A stretch of 64,000 bases of DNA from Oscarella lobularis. Taxonomy: Eukaryota > Porifera > Homoscleromorpha > Homosclerophorida > Oscarellidae. Positions 1 through 11,506 of this stretch are shown here, in pieces; within the stretch, counting starts at the first letter, position 1; each line of letters opens with the position of its first letter. Both the position numbers and the translations under genes were made by a program. The stretch spans positions 3,348,001 through 3,412,000 of the forward strand of contig NC_089176.1 of NCBI RefSeq assembly GCF_947507565.1, given 5' to 3'. The notes below the pieces were generated by a model. It searched no databases. It was not told where the DNA came from and saw only the letters and a list, made by a program, of their open reading frames with translations.

Positions 1-54
1 ATATAATACCGTCCTCACCGCCGAGTTACGGCTACACGTAACTATTTATAGATT

Positions 55-2609
55 ATGCTTGCCGACAAAAAAACTGCGGAAAGTTTTAAGGGACATGTAG
101 CGGAAGGCCAAGCCAAAGAAACGTACAAAAAGTTTGTATGGGACGAGCTACTTCAGTACATGGCTCTAGTAAGCGGAGTACTGGTTCTGATCGGTCTAGG
201 AAGTGAGTACTTCCTGGATCGAGGTCTAGCTTGCACCGTATCTACTAGCATGTCGAGAGACGAGGCACGATTTGCTGTCATGTGGTGTTCGAGTAACATG
301 CAAGTTCGTCTCGTCGACGGGATTCCCTTTGTAATATTCGTGCAGGGACTCTTTCTCGCCGGACCCCACCTATTGTGGGAAACAATGGCTGCGTCCGCGC
401 TCGAACAGTTTTTTGCAATGGTTCCTTCTCTATCTCGATTGCGCGATCGTCAGACCGGACAGTACCCGTTCGAGACGGTAGAAATCGTGCGAAAGCTGAG
501 AGCGACGTACGGCGAAACGAGCCAAACAGGTGCCCGCTATTTCTCAAGATATCGCTTGAAACTATGGGTGCAGCTCATAGCCTCGCTAATCTTTTTGGCT
601 GTGCTCGGTAGTCTCTTTTATTATACCGACTTCTTTGCTATTCATTTTATCTGCACTGAAGTGGGCGAAGATTCGGCTACGTTTCGCCGCGCCGGCTATC
701 TAAACAGTTCAACGCTGACAGGGTATAATCCGTATGACACGCTCTGTACATACACGACCGCCACATCTATGTCGGTTATTTGGGGTGCTGACGTATTGGT
801 ATTGATCATAACAACGATCGCAGCTATATCCGGTGTTGCGTGGTGCATGAAGCCTCACTATTGGGCTAAACTAGACTACAAAAGCTACGCCAGTTTTCTC
901 TACTCCTTTTCAATGAATGACACTGGTGCAGCTCGTCAGTGTTTTAAACCTCATTCACGGCACAAAAAAGCCGTTAAAATTAGAACCGATTTAGACTTCT
1001 TAGTGATGATGTTATTTACGAAGGACAACGGGCAAGGCGAAACGTTCTTTGATGTACAAGTAGAACTAGAACTAGAGGAGTTATTTCGATTTCATTTCGA
1101 AGGGTTTGCTACATATTTTTCTCAACTTATCGGACCGCCTGGGCCTTTCACCCCCCAAGACTTGGAGCGCAGACTAGACCATATAAAAAATGCTGTCGAT
1201 ACTGCTACCGAACGATTAGAAAATTTTTCAACAAAACTCGACTTCGGCGAAGACAAAAGGTGCGTTCTGGGAGCGAAGCTACTACGACTCTGCTACGATA
1301 AAAAACAAAACACGGAAACAAACACATTTAACCCAGAAAACTTGCCTATGTACAAAAGTGGGCTTCACTTATTTTGTGGTTCTAAAGGTTGCACGTTGTC
1401 CCTGTTACAAATCTGCGTTGAGGTACTACAATGCCATGTTTTGTCTTTCCTAATTAATTAAACTAAAGTTTGGGCGTTCTTATCTAGATGACCGCTGTTG
1501 ATTTTAATACGTTCTACAACCCAAAGCTTATACGAAGGAAGAAACCCGAGAAAGCGGAGACAAAAGAAAATGACTCTGATTCGGAGCAGCCTGATGCGGC
1601 CGAAGCGTTAGAGACTCGTTCAACGACCTCAGACAAATCATTAATTGACTTCACTCCATGGGACAAATTCGATACAGTAATTGAAGAAAATTACCGAAAT
1701 CTCAACTTTCTCAGGGTTTCTGAAAACATTACTGGTAGAGAAGGACCTCAGCTAAGTCCGGTAAAGCCGTTTACATAGACTTTTTATAGAAGGCAAACAG
1801 AATTTGCCGTACGTCTAGCTTACCAGGCGGCTTAGAAGAAAGGGCGGAAGAAAGAAAGACAAATATGATCTAATGGTTATAACGTGCTTAGAGCCGCATT
1901 TCCAACCCAGCACAGGTATTGTTTTTCAGCGTGCCTTGATTTCGCTTTCTAAAAAAATTTGTTTAATTAATCTACAGCGTCAGTCATTTTGGAAAATATA
2001 TTCGTAAGGCACGCTGAAAATGGGTGTTTCATTCTTCTAGTTGTTGAGACAAGAAAAGCACAGACTACGAAGAATGCACTTGAAAGTCTGTGGAAATTCC
2101 TCAGGTAGGCGTTTTGGCCTAAACAACCACTCTTCTAATGTATGACATTGTTCAGTTGCGAGAGTGAGGAAGTTGTATTCGATCTCCCCAAACAAGAAAC
2201 TACTAAGACTAACAGTGAGGAGCCCAAACAAGAAAGTACTACCGGTAATAGTGAGGAAATTACGCCTAACCCTTCCGAGCAAAAAAGCGAGAGTGATCAA
2301 GAAACTGCAATCTCTCTCACAAGCAAAAGAGAAAGCTCTGCTACCTCAACTAGTCCTGACTCGGACTTACCGGTGCTGTCGCAGTGCTCCTTATCTTGTG
2401 CAAACGCGACGATGGAAATAACGATGTTTGCCTACAAATATGTTCAAAAGGAGAAGGAACCCCCGCCACTTTCTGACCAAAATGTTCCAAATTTTGAGAA
2501 GACTCAAAAGTCTGAAGCAAGTCCTAAAATCTCAAAAGAAAGTAGTACTTCTAGTTTGGAGCAGAGTACGCGAGAGCAGGGAGAAACTGCTTCCAGCACG
2601 TCGGTATAA
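55..2609 (+). CDS. Innexin/pannexin-like four-helix channel protein, paralog 1
   Basis: Five exons (55-1422, 1488-1760, 1819-1915, 1978-2104, 2156-2609) join in frame to 772 codons. I see a short cytoplasmic N-terminus, TM1 near residues 38-58, a first loop with two Cys exactly 18 residues apart (C..RDEARFAVMWC), TM2 ending in a PHLLWE motif, a basic cytoplasmic segment, TM3 near 185-205, a second loop with two Cys, and TM4 near 245-268. The 2+2 Cys pattern, loop-1 spacing and PFVIFVQGLFLAGPHLLWE-type TM2 resemble pannexins and innexins, which form large-pore channels or gap junctions. A long C-terminal part follows, with conserved FCGSKGC and ITCLEPHF motifs shared by all three paralogs. The last exon adds about 150 Ser/Glu-rich residues found only here. 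Exon 5 is supported by phase and by the analogous Cys-initiated exon in the paralogs. Function is inferred. Confidence 0.62.
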
Positions 2610-2785
2610 GGCGTTTCTTGAAACAATGAACTGAAACTGATATTATGGAATTAGGCAGCACGTTCACATAGTCCAATATAATTATATTGGAGCAGCTTTA
2701 GGGGTAAAAACGTTCAGTCAGGCAAAATAAAAATAGCACATGTAGTAAAACAGCAGAACGCATTACAGCACGAATCTGCAGCCAT

Positions 2786-4247
2786 TTACCTGATTTTAAT
2801 AGAATAGAACATCGACGAAGTGGAAAAGATCAACTGAGTCGGCTGGCCCGTTTCGTCAGGAGCTAAAGAAGCCATTTGTGGATCCAGTCGTTCTCCGCTA
2901 TCCGGAGTAAACGTGGTCAATATAGGCTGATCAGTCTTATCCATTCCAAGCACGACAACGGTATCGACAATATTTATACCTGCATTTGTATTCGTCATCA
3001 GCTCAACTCCAAACAGAAACGTCGGCGTGGCAAACGACTCGTTCATGGGAAGGGAAAGCAGGACAGGCGACGTGATCCAAGCGTGACCACGACTCGAAAC
3101 AAGGCCAAACACGACGCCCAAGTCAATGTGAAGCCGAACGGCACCCGTCCCCGAATTCAACACGTAGATCTGACCGCTCGCCGGAATCGGCGGACCGCCG
3201 ACAAGCGAAACGACGAGCCCAGCGAGAGAATCCGTCTCTCGCGGATAGAACCCCAACGAGCGTATCATATCACCGAACGACTTACTCCACAAGAGCGTGC
3301 CTCTGTCGCCGTCGTCGCGAACGGCGTGAACCGATTGATTCCTCAACGACGTCGTGGATTGAAAATAGACGACGCCTTTTTCGTATACGAGATGAGTCTC
3401 GAATCGATCTTCGGCGTCGGATGCGAACTCGTGGTACCACAGCACGTCGACGGTGCCGTCGCGAAGGCGAAAGGCGTAGAGACGCTGAGTTGACGGACCT
3501 TGAGCATCCGGCGACGGTTCGTATGAATTGTTGTTTGCTTTGACGTAGATCACGTCGTCGTCTCCGACGACCGGCGTGCCGTACGGGGAATAGACGTCGT
3601 CCAATTTCTTGCTGACGAGCATTATTCCGTCTTGAAGAAATAGTAGATGACGTAATATCAAATTTTTCGAAATTCACCTTTATTGACTGCCACGACGCCT
3701 CGATCAACTGTTGCAAGCAGAACGTTCTTCGAAGTGATTGTGTAGCCGACGTCTAACGGGGTTTCTTTCACGGAGTAGGGAGGATTGCGAAGTGTGCCGT
3801 TGGAGTAAAAGACGGATATAGCTGAGAAGTCGACAGCAAAGATTCCCTCTGAGCTGTCATCCGCGTCTTCATAGTAGACAGGCATGAGAGGATGAGCTTG
3901 GCTTGTTATCCATTCAATTTTTCCGTCCGAATCGAAGATGACGATTCCGGGTCTTGAAGGCCTGGGTTTCCTAAAAGCGAGTAGATTTAGAGAGAACGCA
4001 ATCTTCTTCGGAGTCCGTACATGTCGCTGTTGTCAATCACTGCACAGGCAACTCGATTTTTCCCCGCCGGGACGCAGGACAATGTGAGAAAGGCGTTCGA
4101 TTTCCATAGCGTGGAGAAATCTCCCTTGAACGTGGCGTTGATGAACATGTGGCCATTTGTCTCGCAGCTGCGAACGCTACACGATGACGTGTAGGCAAAG
4201 GCTGCGCTCGTTTGCAACAGAAAAGCGAACCCAATCGTTTTCAGCAT
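2786..4247 (-). CDS. Secreted PQQ-like beta-propeller protein, paralog P1
   Basis: Three exons (4247-4021, 3970-3678, 3630-2786) give 454 residues. The start is set at the Met beginning a signal peptide (MLKTIGFAFLLQTSAAFA). The mature N-terminus carries a Cys head, CSVRSCETNGHMFINATFKG, shared with the three neighbouring paralogs. Repeated blade-like units follow (DGKIEWI, LYAFRL..VLWY, GTLLWSKSF, IYVLN..G), typical of the quinoprotein/PQQ-repeat beta-propeller fold. No catalytic residues for PQQ-dependent oxidation are evident, so a binding or structural extracellular role is more likely. The first intron donor (GTACGG) and the intron phases 2 and 1 are the same in P2 and P3. The last two thirds are nearly identical in DNA to P2, pointing to recent duplication or gene conversion. 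Confidence 0.72.
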
Positions 4248-4488
4248 CTCAACATGCGCGGATTCGCTGCACGTGACCAGCGAGCAACCGATAGAAAATA
4301 ATTGATAATAAAACTCGTCTATGGGGTGGTCGGCTGCCATATTTATTATACATTGCATAGACAGTGAATATTAGCTACGTTCAGCGTAAAAAACGTTCAG
4401 CCAGACAAAACTGAAGGCAACGAAGTAAGAGCAGTAGAACGTCACGGTGTCACAGCAATTGAAGCAGGCTTCAAGCAGCAGCAGCCAT

Positions 4489-5960
4489 TTACCTAATTTT
4501 AATCGAATAGAACATCGAAGTAGAAGAAAAGATCATCTGAGTTGGTTGGCCCGTTTCGTCCGGAGCAAAAGGAGCCACTTGCGGATTGACTCGTTCTCCG
4601 CTATTCGGAGTAAACGTCGTCAATATGGGCCGATCGTTCTTATCCATTCCAAGCAAAACGACGGTATCAACAATATCTATACCTGCAGTTGTGGGCCTCA
4701 TCACCTCGACTCCAAACAGAAACGTCGGCGTTGCAAACGACTCGTTCATGGGTGGCGCTATCAGCACAGGCGACGTGATCCAAGCGTGACCAGACGTCGA
4801 AACGAGGCCAAACACGACGCCCAAGTCGATGTGAAGCCGAACGGCACCCGTCCCCGGATTCAACACGTAGATCTGACCGCTCGCCGGAATCGGCGGACCG
4901 CCAATCAGCGAAACGACGAGCCCGGCGAGCGGATCCTTCTCTCGCGGATAGAAGCCCAACGAGCGTATAGTATCACTAAAGGACTTACTCCACAAGAGGG
5001 TGCCTCTGTCGCCGTCGTCGCGAACGGCGTGAACCGATTGATTCCTCAACGACGTCACGGATCGAAAATAGACGACGCCCTTTTCGTATACGAGATGAGT
5101 CTCGAAACGATCGTCGGCGACTGCCGTGAAGGCGTGGTACCACAGCACGTCGATGGCGTCGTCATGGAGACGGAAAGCGTAGAGACGCTGCGTTGTCGGA
5201 TGTTGGTCGTCTGGCGACGGATTCGACTCCTCTTTTTCCGCTTTGACGTAGATCACGTCGTTGTCCCCAACAACCGGCGTGCCGTACGGAAAATAGACGT
5301 CGTCCAGTTTTTTGCTTGCAAGCATTATTCCTTCTGCAATGAACAGATGACGAGGCAATAAAGAAAATTGCTATGCTCACCGCTATTAATTGCAACAATG
5401 CCACGATCAATTGTTGCTACCAGAACGTTGTCAGAAATGATTGTGTAGCCAATGTCCAATGGAACGTCTTTGATGTTGATTGGATGATTGCGGAGTGTTC
5501 CTTCGGCGGTAAAGGTGAAAATAGACAAGGCTGCGACGTCGACAGCAAAGATTCCCTCCGAGCTGTCATTCGCGTCTCTGTAGTAGACAGGTATGGGAGG
5601 GTGGGTTCGGTTCGTTATCCATTCAATATTTCCGTCACGATCAAATACGACAATTCCGGGTCTTTCATTCGCAGACGTGGAGTTCCTAAAAGCAAATTTT
5701 AGAAAAGATAGAGCGATCTTTTTTCTCTGGAAACCGTACAAGTAGTCAATTACTGCACATGCGGCTCGATCTCTCCCCGCCGAGACGCAGGACAGTGTGA
5801 GAAAGGCCTCTGATTTCCACATCGTCGAGAAGTCTCCCTTAAACGTAGCGTTGATGAACATATGACCATTTGTCTCGCAGCTGCGAACGCTGCACAATGA
5901 CGTGTAGGCAAAGGCTGCGCTCGCCTGCAACAGAAAAAAGTACGCGATCGTTTGCAGCAT
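4489..5960 (-). CDS. Secreted PQQ-like beta-propeller protein, paralog P2
   Basis: Exons 5960-5740, 5685-5381 and 5333-4489 give 456 residues. Intron phases match P1, and the last exon is exactly as long (845 nt). I chose the inner Met at 5960, which aligns with the P1 start (MLQTIAYFFLLQASAAFA signal peptide); an upstream in-frame Met lies at 5978. The Cys head CSVRSCETNGHMFINATFKG is identical to P1. The propeller has the same PQQ-type blades and ends in YSIKIR. It lies tail-to-head behind P3 and ahead of P1 in one orientation, as unequal crossover would give. The ligand is unknown; the signal peptide and N-glycosylation-type sites (for example NSTS, NRTH) indicate an extracellular protein. 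Confidence 0.72.
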
Positions 5961-6013
5961 GATCTCTGTTTGCAGCATCCCGGCAGAGATCTCTTATATA
6001 GCTCTGATCACAG

Positions 6014-6135
6014 TCATGCCCACATATCACATGCCCAGATGTCACATGCCCGAAGATGTCATATGCCTACAGATCATATGCCTACAGATCATATGCCCAC
6101 AGATGTCATAATAAAGCCCACAGATTTCACATCAC
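6014..6135. repeat. Degenerate minisatellite, unit about 15-18 bp
   Basis: About six imperfect copies of a CATATGCCTACAGAT-like unit lie in the gap between P3 and P2, just upstream of the P2 signal-peptide exon. Two adjacent copies (6061-6092) are almost identical. No coding potential is evident. Confidence 0.75.
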
Positions 6136-6188
6136 AGATGACACATTCCAGCTTCTCTGCGCGTGACTGTGAGTTGCTGAGGCAATTG

Positions 6189-7646
6189 CTAACCGATTCT
6201 GACAGAAAAGATCGTGCTGTCAGTCATGCCTACCAACTGACTCGCTTGACCTGTTTCATCAGGATCAAAAGGGGCCAACTGACCGTATATAACATTTCCA
6301 TCTCCAGGCGAGACCATTTGCCAAATCGGTTGGTGGTCTCTATTCATTCCAAACATAGCCACTCCAATTTGCGAGCGTGATTCTTTTGGCGACTCGATTT
6401 CTGCGCCAAAAAACAGCGTCGGTGTTGCAAATGAATCATTTGATGGAGGTGCTATCATCACAAAGGATTGTATAGTGATACGATAGCCAATGACGACGTC
6501 CAAATTCACTTGATACTTGACTTCACCCGAGTAAGGACTCAGAAAAAGGAATTGTCCACTGGCCAGAGCAACGACAAGTCCGCCAAAAGGATCAGTCACA
6601 TTTGGATAGACGCCAATTGACACAATTCGATCATAAAAGTTCACACTCCATATAAGTGAGGCCCAGTTGCCTTTATCGTCAATAGCACTGATAGTCATAT
6701 AAGGTGGTGAGTAACTCTTTGCATACTGGACGAACACCATACTATCATAGTACGTTAGCTTCGTCTCATATGCAGAGGCATTTGATGAGAACGGATAGTA
6801 CCAGAGTTCGTCAAGGCGCGCAGATGCTTTTCCTTCATCACGTAGAGTAAAACGAAATGCATACAAACGTCTTGCTGTAGGGGTTTTATGCTCATTCTCT
6901 ACGTAGACGTTAGTGCCGGCTGCAACGTATATGGTGCCGTCGTCACCGATGACAGGAGTGTCATAGGGATAAAAACCGCTCTCTTGTAGTTTCTGAGACA
7001 TGAGCAGGTTCCCATCTGTGCAGTTAACCATTCAATAGTTATAATACATATCGATTGACTCATAGGCTGTTTCTTACATTGATCAAGAGCAACGAATCCG
7101 TGATTGGCTGTCACAAGGAGAACGCTGTCAGCTGTGATGGTAAAACCCGTCGTGTACGGCGTGCTATCCATCGTGTACTGCGAATGGCGCAGAGATCCGT
7201 TAAGAGAGAAATCTGTGACGTTTGATGCGTCGATTGCAAATAATCCGACCTCGTAGTAGACGGGCGGAAAAGGCACGTGAGTCTGGCAAGACTTCCACCG
7301 AATGTTTCCCTCCGGATCAAACACAACCAGCCCGGGTTTCTCGTCGATAGGAGTAGGAGGTCTAATTGAACAAAAACTTTCTTCTGTGCTGAGTATTGGG
7401 TCAAGAACCGTACTCGTCCTTCGTGTCAATCGTTGAGCACGCTGCTTGGGTGCTCGTTGTAGTGCAGGCGAACGAAGATGCTGTGGCAAACGCGTTCGTC
7501 TTCCACGCGAGTTCCATTTCGCCTCGCAGGGTGGTATTGATAAAGAAATGGCGATTGGTGTCGCAGCCTTGCACATGGCACGACGCCGTGTACGCCCAGG
7601 CGGCACAAACTTGCAGCACCGCCAAACACGGTCCAAACAAAAACAT
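6189..7646 (-). CDS. Secreted PQQ-like beta-propeller protein, paralog P3
   Basis: Exons 7646-7414, 7361-7078 and 7015-6189 give 447 residues. Introns sit at the same places and phases as in P1 and P2 (first donor again GTACGG), which confirms the structure. The start follows the signal peptide MFLFGPCLAVLQVCAAWA; an upstream Met at 7670 is possible. The Cys head is CHVQGCDTNRHFFINTTLRG, so the C-x3/4-C and INxT pattern is kept while most other residues differ. Propeller blades include GLVVFDPEGNIRW and TIYVAAGTNVYV. It is clearly more diverged from P1/P2 than they are from each other, so it marks an older duplication. No enzyme signature is visible; an extracellular recognition or structural role is only a guess. 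Confidence 0.7.
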
Positions 7647-7818
7647 TCTATAGTGCGCTAAAGGAATCAATGCTTCAATACTGTCTCCTATTTAATCTCT
7701 GGTACGACGTCCAAATTTCTAATCGCTGACGTAACGCACGAGAGAAAAGTCCCGCGTCATCACCAAAGTGAAACGAGTCGCAAAAACGAAACTTGAAGTG
7801 CCTCGCTATTTTTAGAAA

Positions 7819-9699
7819 TTGAACTCTAGACGAGTGGGTAAGATTCCTTACCCACTCTCCCCTTGTTCATTTTCAATCGCGATGAGCTTCAACGGTTCCT
7901 GTACTCTTCTCCTCGGCGACGACAGCGTTGGCAGCCACAGCATTGCCGATGGCGATAGCGATGACGACGATTGTCCGTCCACGCAATGCAGAGGCAAAAG
8001 TTGTTGTGGCCGCTCAACACCGGGTAAAAGAGCTCTCGCCGTCCTCCTCCTCTTTCAAATTCTCGACCGAACGGCCTTCTATTCAATCCAAAACAACATC
8101 AACGTTTACCTAATATTGTTTCTCAATTTCTCCGCTTATTCCGCCGCTCGGACGACAATCGCTTACACCGGATCGGTCTACATATTCGCACCGCTCTTCG
8201 GTTGGTTAGCCGATCGAAAACTCGGCTGCTATCGCGTTCTCGTCGGCGCCTACCTCCTATCGTTCGTCGGCGCGACTCTCACCGCCTATTCGGCGGCGAA
8301 AACCGTACCGAGCGATCGTTCCGACGTCGAACACGCGGCGGGAATCGCAGCGCTTGCGACGTGCATCGCCGGTCTCGTTCTCGTCTCGCTCGGCGAGTCG
8401 GCGGTCCGCGCGACGCTCATACCCTACATGTACGAGCAATTGGGAAGCGGCGGCGAGCGCAAAGCGACCGTCTCGTCGTTTTGCACCATCTCGTACTTCT
8501 GCATCAACGTCGGTGCGACGGCGTCCGCCGTCTTCGGCGGCGTCCTGTCCTTCGTACGTCGACCGTGGCAACCGCCGAACGACGACGACTGCGACTTCAA
8601 TTTCTTCTGGAAGAATTGCGTCGGTGTCGTTGCGACCTTTACCGCTCTCGTCACGCTGATAACAGGGCGAAAAGTGCTCGGCGTCGTCCCAGCCGAGCGG
8701 TGCTGCGTTCCCAACGCTTCGCTACCGACGCTCGTTTCAGTATTGCGAACGGGATGTTCCCGTCGTCACCTCCGCTGTCGAGACGCGCTGCCGCCGTCGT
8801 CGTCGTCGTCGTCGACGTCGCTGATCAGCTACGAACAAAAACGAAACGAAATTCGCGATCGTCTCGCCGCTCTCGTTCCCGTACTGCTGTGCATGGTCAT
8901 TTATTTCACGATCGACACGCAGTCGACGATGTCCTATCAGGAGCAATCCTATCGAATGAATCTTCACATTCAAACGATAGGAAACGAAACGATGACGTCG
9001 TCGTCGACGATCAACTGCACGAAATCGAACTCGTATCGCGTTAAATCGATGCAGCCGCCCATGGCCGTCATATTCTTTCAATCGGTCACAATTCTCGTCT
9101 GCATACCGGTCTATCGATGGGTAATACGGCCGCTGTGGGAACGCGTCTTTCGACGCGAGATCACGATGCTCGATCGCATACTCGCCGGACTCGTGATAGC
9201 GATTGCCGCGTCTCTCTCCGCGACCGCCGTCGAAGTTGCACGCGTGCACACGAAATCGTTTCAGTATCGTTGCCTTCGAATTGGCTACAGCACGGCGCTT
9301 TACATTTTCTCCGCGCTCTCTTTCTTCTTTCAGTTTCCCCAGTACGGACTGCTCGGCATCAGCGAAGTGTTCGCCGTCGTCGCTACAATCGAATTTGTCC
9401 TGTCGCGGGCGCCGGCCCAGCTTCGCTGTACGGCGTACGGAGCTTTTAATATGTTGTATGGTATGGGCAGCTACGCCGGGGCGCTTCTTACGTACGTGAT
9501 GTACGTCGCCGGATTCTACTTCGAAGACGACCCGACGAAGCGCAGTATGGACGACGAAATGAGCTCGAAGGCGTACGGTTTCTTTGTTCTGCTTGACGTC
9601 CTCATATTTGTCAATGCCATTGTCTTTGTCTGGGTAAAGAGACGGAAAGCTAATGTCATCCAGCAAACTCAATCGACTCAATATTTGAGTTGCGATTAG
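7819..9699 (+). CDS. SLC15 (POT/PTR2)-type proton-coupled peptide/histidine transporter
   Basis: A single uninterrupted exon of 626 codons; the Met at 7882 (MSFNGSCTLLLG) is an equally good start. About twelve hydrophobic segments are visible. The first helix carries FQILDRTAFYSIQNNINVYL, matching the ExxERxxYY region of POT transporters with Glu replaced by conservative residues, followed by the loop PLFGWLADRKLGCYRVL, which matches the POT GxxLADxxLGR motif. The overall layout is closest to the SLC15A3/A4 branch, which exports histidine and dipeptides from endolysosomes and scaffolds innate signalling in vertebrates. A large loop with Cys and N-glycosylation sites sits between TM6 and the later helices. 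It is intronless in an intron-dense region, so retroposition or transfer is possible. The loss of the canonical acidic E1 residue makes coupling uncertain. Confidence 0.8.
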   Translation: MNSRRVGKIPYPLSPCSFSIAMSFNGSCTLLLGDDSVGSHSIADGDSDDDDCPSTQCRGKSCCGRSTPGKRALAVLLLFQILDRTAFYSIQNNINVYLILFLNFSAYSAARTTIAYTGSVYIFAPLFGWLADRKLGCYRVLVGAYLLSFVGATLTAYSAAKTVPSDRSDVEHAAGIAALATCIAGLVLVSLGESAVRATLIPYMYEQLGSGGERKATVSSFCTISYFCINVGATASAVFGGVLSFVRRPWQPPNDDDCDFNFFWKNCVGVVATFTALVTLITGRKVLGVVPAERCCVPNASLPTLVSVLRTGCSRRHLRCRDALPPSSSSSSTSLISYEQKRNEIRDRLAALVPVLLCMVIYFTIDTQSTMSYQEQSYRMNLHIQTIGNETMTSSSTINCTKSNSYRVKSMQPPMAVIFFQSVTILVCIPVYRWVIRPLWERVFRREITMLDRILAGLVIAIAASLSATAVEVARVHTKSFQYRCLRIGYSTALYIFSALSFFFQFPQYGLLGISEVFAVVATIEFVLSRAPAQLRCTAYGAFNMLYGMGSYAGALLTYVMYVAGFYFEDDPTKRSMDDEMSSKAYGFFVLLDVLIFVNAIVFVWVKRRKANVIQQTQSTQYLSCD

Positions 9700-10038
9700 A
9701 AGTCTCCGACTGCTAAAATTGATTCACATAATAAATTTTCGGATGAAGGAAGTCTTTAATTAATAAGATACTTTGGTCATTTGCTTTGTTTGATAGAAGA
9801 CGTTCAATCAATAAAAAGGCCCACGATTAGTGTGACCCATTTTCGCTCGGCGCTTTACGAAAGACCTGTGTACGTACGTGTACCGGCGTTCGCTATCTAG
9901 CGCAGCACGGAATCGCTCGACGTTCAGGCGAGACGCAGAACGATCGCGGTAGATATTGCGCGGGAGACGGTCGCACGCACGTGATACTGCAAACAGCACA
10001 AAGAACTGTAATGACAAGACAGGCAGAAGTTCTCGTGC
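9700..10038. other. Intergenic region between convergent genes
   Basis: 339 bp between the SLC15-type gene (+) and beta-propeller P4 (-). It is AT-rich at first, with TTTAATTAATAAG near 9757, then becomes GC-rich. I see no convincing coding or RNA gene. Confidence 0.6.
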
Positions 10039-11430
10039 CTACGATTTTCCGACGAGACGTATAGAAAAGATGGTTTTGCGAGTCGTGCAAACAATCTGCC
10101 TCGAAGGCTTCCCAATATCAGAATCAAAATTGGCCAGCTGTCCGGTGACGGCATTCCCGTCCGGCGACGAGACGTTCCAATTCGCCTGGGCGTCACTCGA
10201 CGACGGAACCGCCACACCGGCTACGCCAAACAAATCCTCACCCGCCTGATACCCAAAGAAAATGTGAGGAGATTTGGACGGGTTCTTCTCGTCTGAAGCA
10301 ATCATAATATCGGAGGTAACGAGCAGAGAATCGAAACCGAATAGACGAGAGAGAAAGATCGTTCCTCTAACTGCAGCGTCCACAGGATCGACTATGAGCA
10401 GAGCCGTGTCGCCGGCATCATTCAAAGAAACGTATAGCATGCCCTGGCCGGAAGAAGACAATGATTTAAAATAGGAAACAGTCTGAATAGGATGATCGAA
10501 CGTCGCTTCCCAAATTTTCTTGCCGCTATACCCATTCTCCGCCACAGCGTAGAGAGTCGATCGAGCGCCGTCAAAAGCGCGAAAAAAGAGCTTCTCGTCG
10601 ACGTAGAGCAGGATGGGGTCCTTCACGACGTCTTCGTGACTTTCGAACTCGTAGTACCACGTAACGTTCATGCGAGGCGCCATCAAGTGAGTCATATTGA
10701 TGGCATATAATCTGTGAACGTGACGTGGTGCTTCTGATAGCATTTTCTCTTCTGGCTCGAAGAGAGTCAGAATGTAGAACGTTTCTCCAGCGGGACCGCC
10801 CACTGCCGGTGCTATGTACGGAAGAAAAGTGCCGTTGACGCCGTCGATTGCGGTTTTGAGTTCGATCGAAGCAATGGGAATTGCATCGATGTCGAACGTG
10901 TAAAGAAGTCCTGACCGGAAAGCGAGAAATATGACGTCACTTTCGGTGAGGGTTACACTGAAAACCGGATTCGGATAGACGATCTTGATAGGACGACCGC
11001 GAGATGAGCCATTGTAGAAATAGCCAACAATTAGCTGACCATCTGAGGCAATCATACCTTCGAACTCATAGAAGAGCGGCAGCGAGGGCGACTGTAAATC
11101 GTGCGAAGGCCAAGAGGTTTCTCCGTGTACGTTCAGTACAATTAACCCGGGCTTTTCAGCACTGTACAAAATATAGATGACGTCAAAAAGTTGTACTCTC
11201 CGTTTTTGTCACCTGTTGCTTTTAAGTGGACAAGCAACCTTCTTGCTAGTCGATACGCAGCCAAGTCCTGTGGGGTCGTGACCTTGAATTTTCCATTCGA
11301 TCTCCGCGCTGCTGTCGCCCTCCACCTCGTCGAAAACATACTGTCTGTTTGGCTGGCATCCTTGTACGTTACACGGCAAAGCCGCAGAGCCAACACTGAG
11401 CGATAAACAGACGCAAAGAAACAGCAGCAT
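10039..11430 (-). CDS. Secreted PQQ-like beta-propeller protein, paralog P4
   Basis: Two exons (11430-11213, 11161-10039) give 446 residues. It keeps the first (phase 2) intron of P1-P3 but lacks their second intron. The signal peptide MLLFLCVCLSLSVGSAA is followed by the Cys head CNVQGCQPNRQYVF. The same order is seen as in its relatives: a first blade with PGLIVLNVHGETSW, a short hydrophobic strand run, then FYILTLF, LYAINMTH, LYVSLNDAG and a closing blade ending IFSIRL. It is the most diverged of the four and is separated from them by the transporter gene. N-glycosylation-type sites (NMTH, NVTW) support secretion. Its ligand is unknown. Confidence 0.68.
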
Positions 11431-11506
11431 AATTTCTAACGTGCTGTAAAGGACGCGGGGGAGGAGATGATATCCTAAAGTATCTAGAGGCATCATCTCT
11501 GCCAGA

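Noticed and set aside
55-1422. Channel-like genes as LRRC8 family
   Set aside because: The first-loop Cys pattern and TM2 ending fit pannexin/innexin better, and no leucine-rich repeats follow TM4.
4447-5361. 304-codon + strand open frame antisense to P2 (and a 205-codon one at 2876-3493 antisense to P1)
   Set aside because: They are mirror images of the propeller exons, recur only because P1 and P2 are duplicates, are Arg/His-rich without motifs, and have no splice structure.
8737-9681. 314-codon antisense and 280-codon frame-shifted frames over the SLC15-type gene
   Set aside because: Arg-rich shadow frames produced by TCG/CGA-rich codon use; the sense frame has clear transporter motifs.
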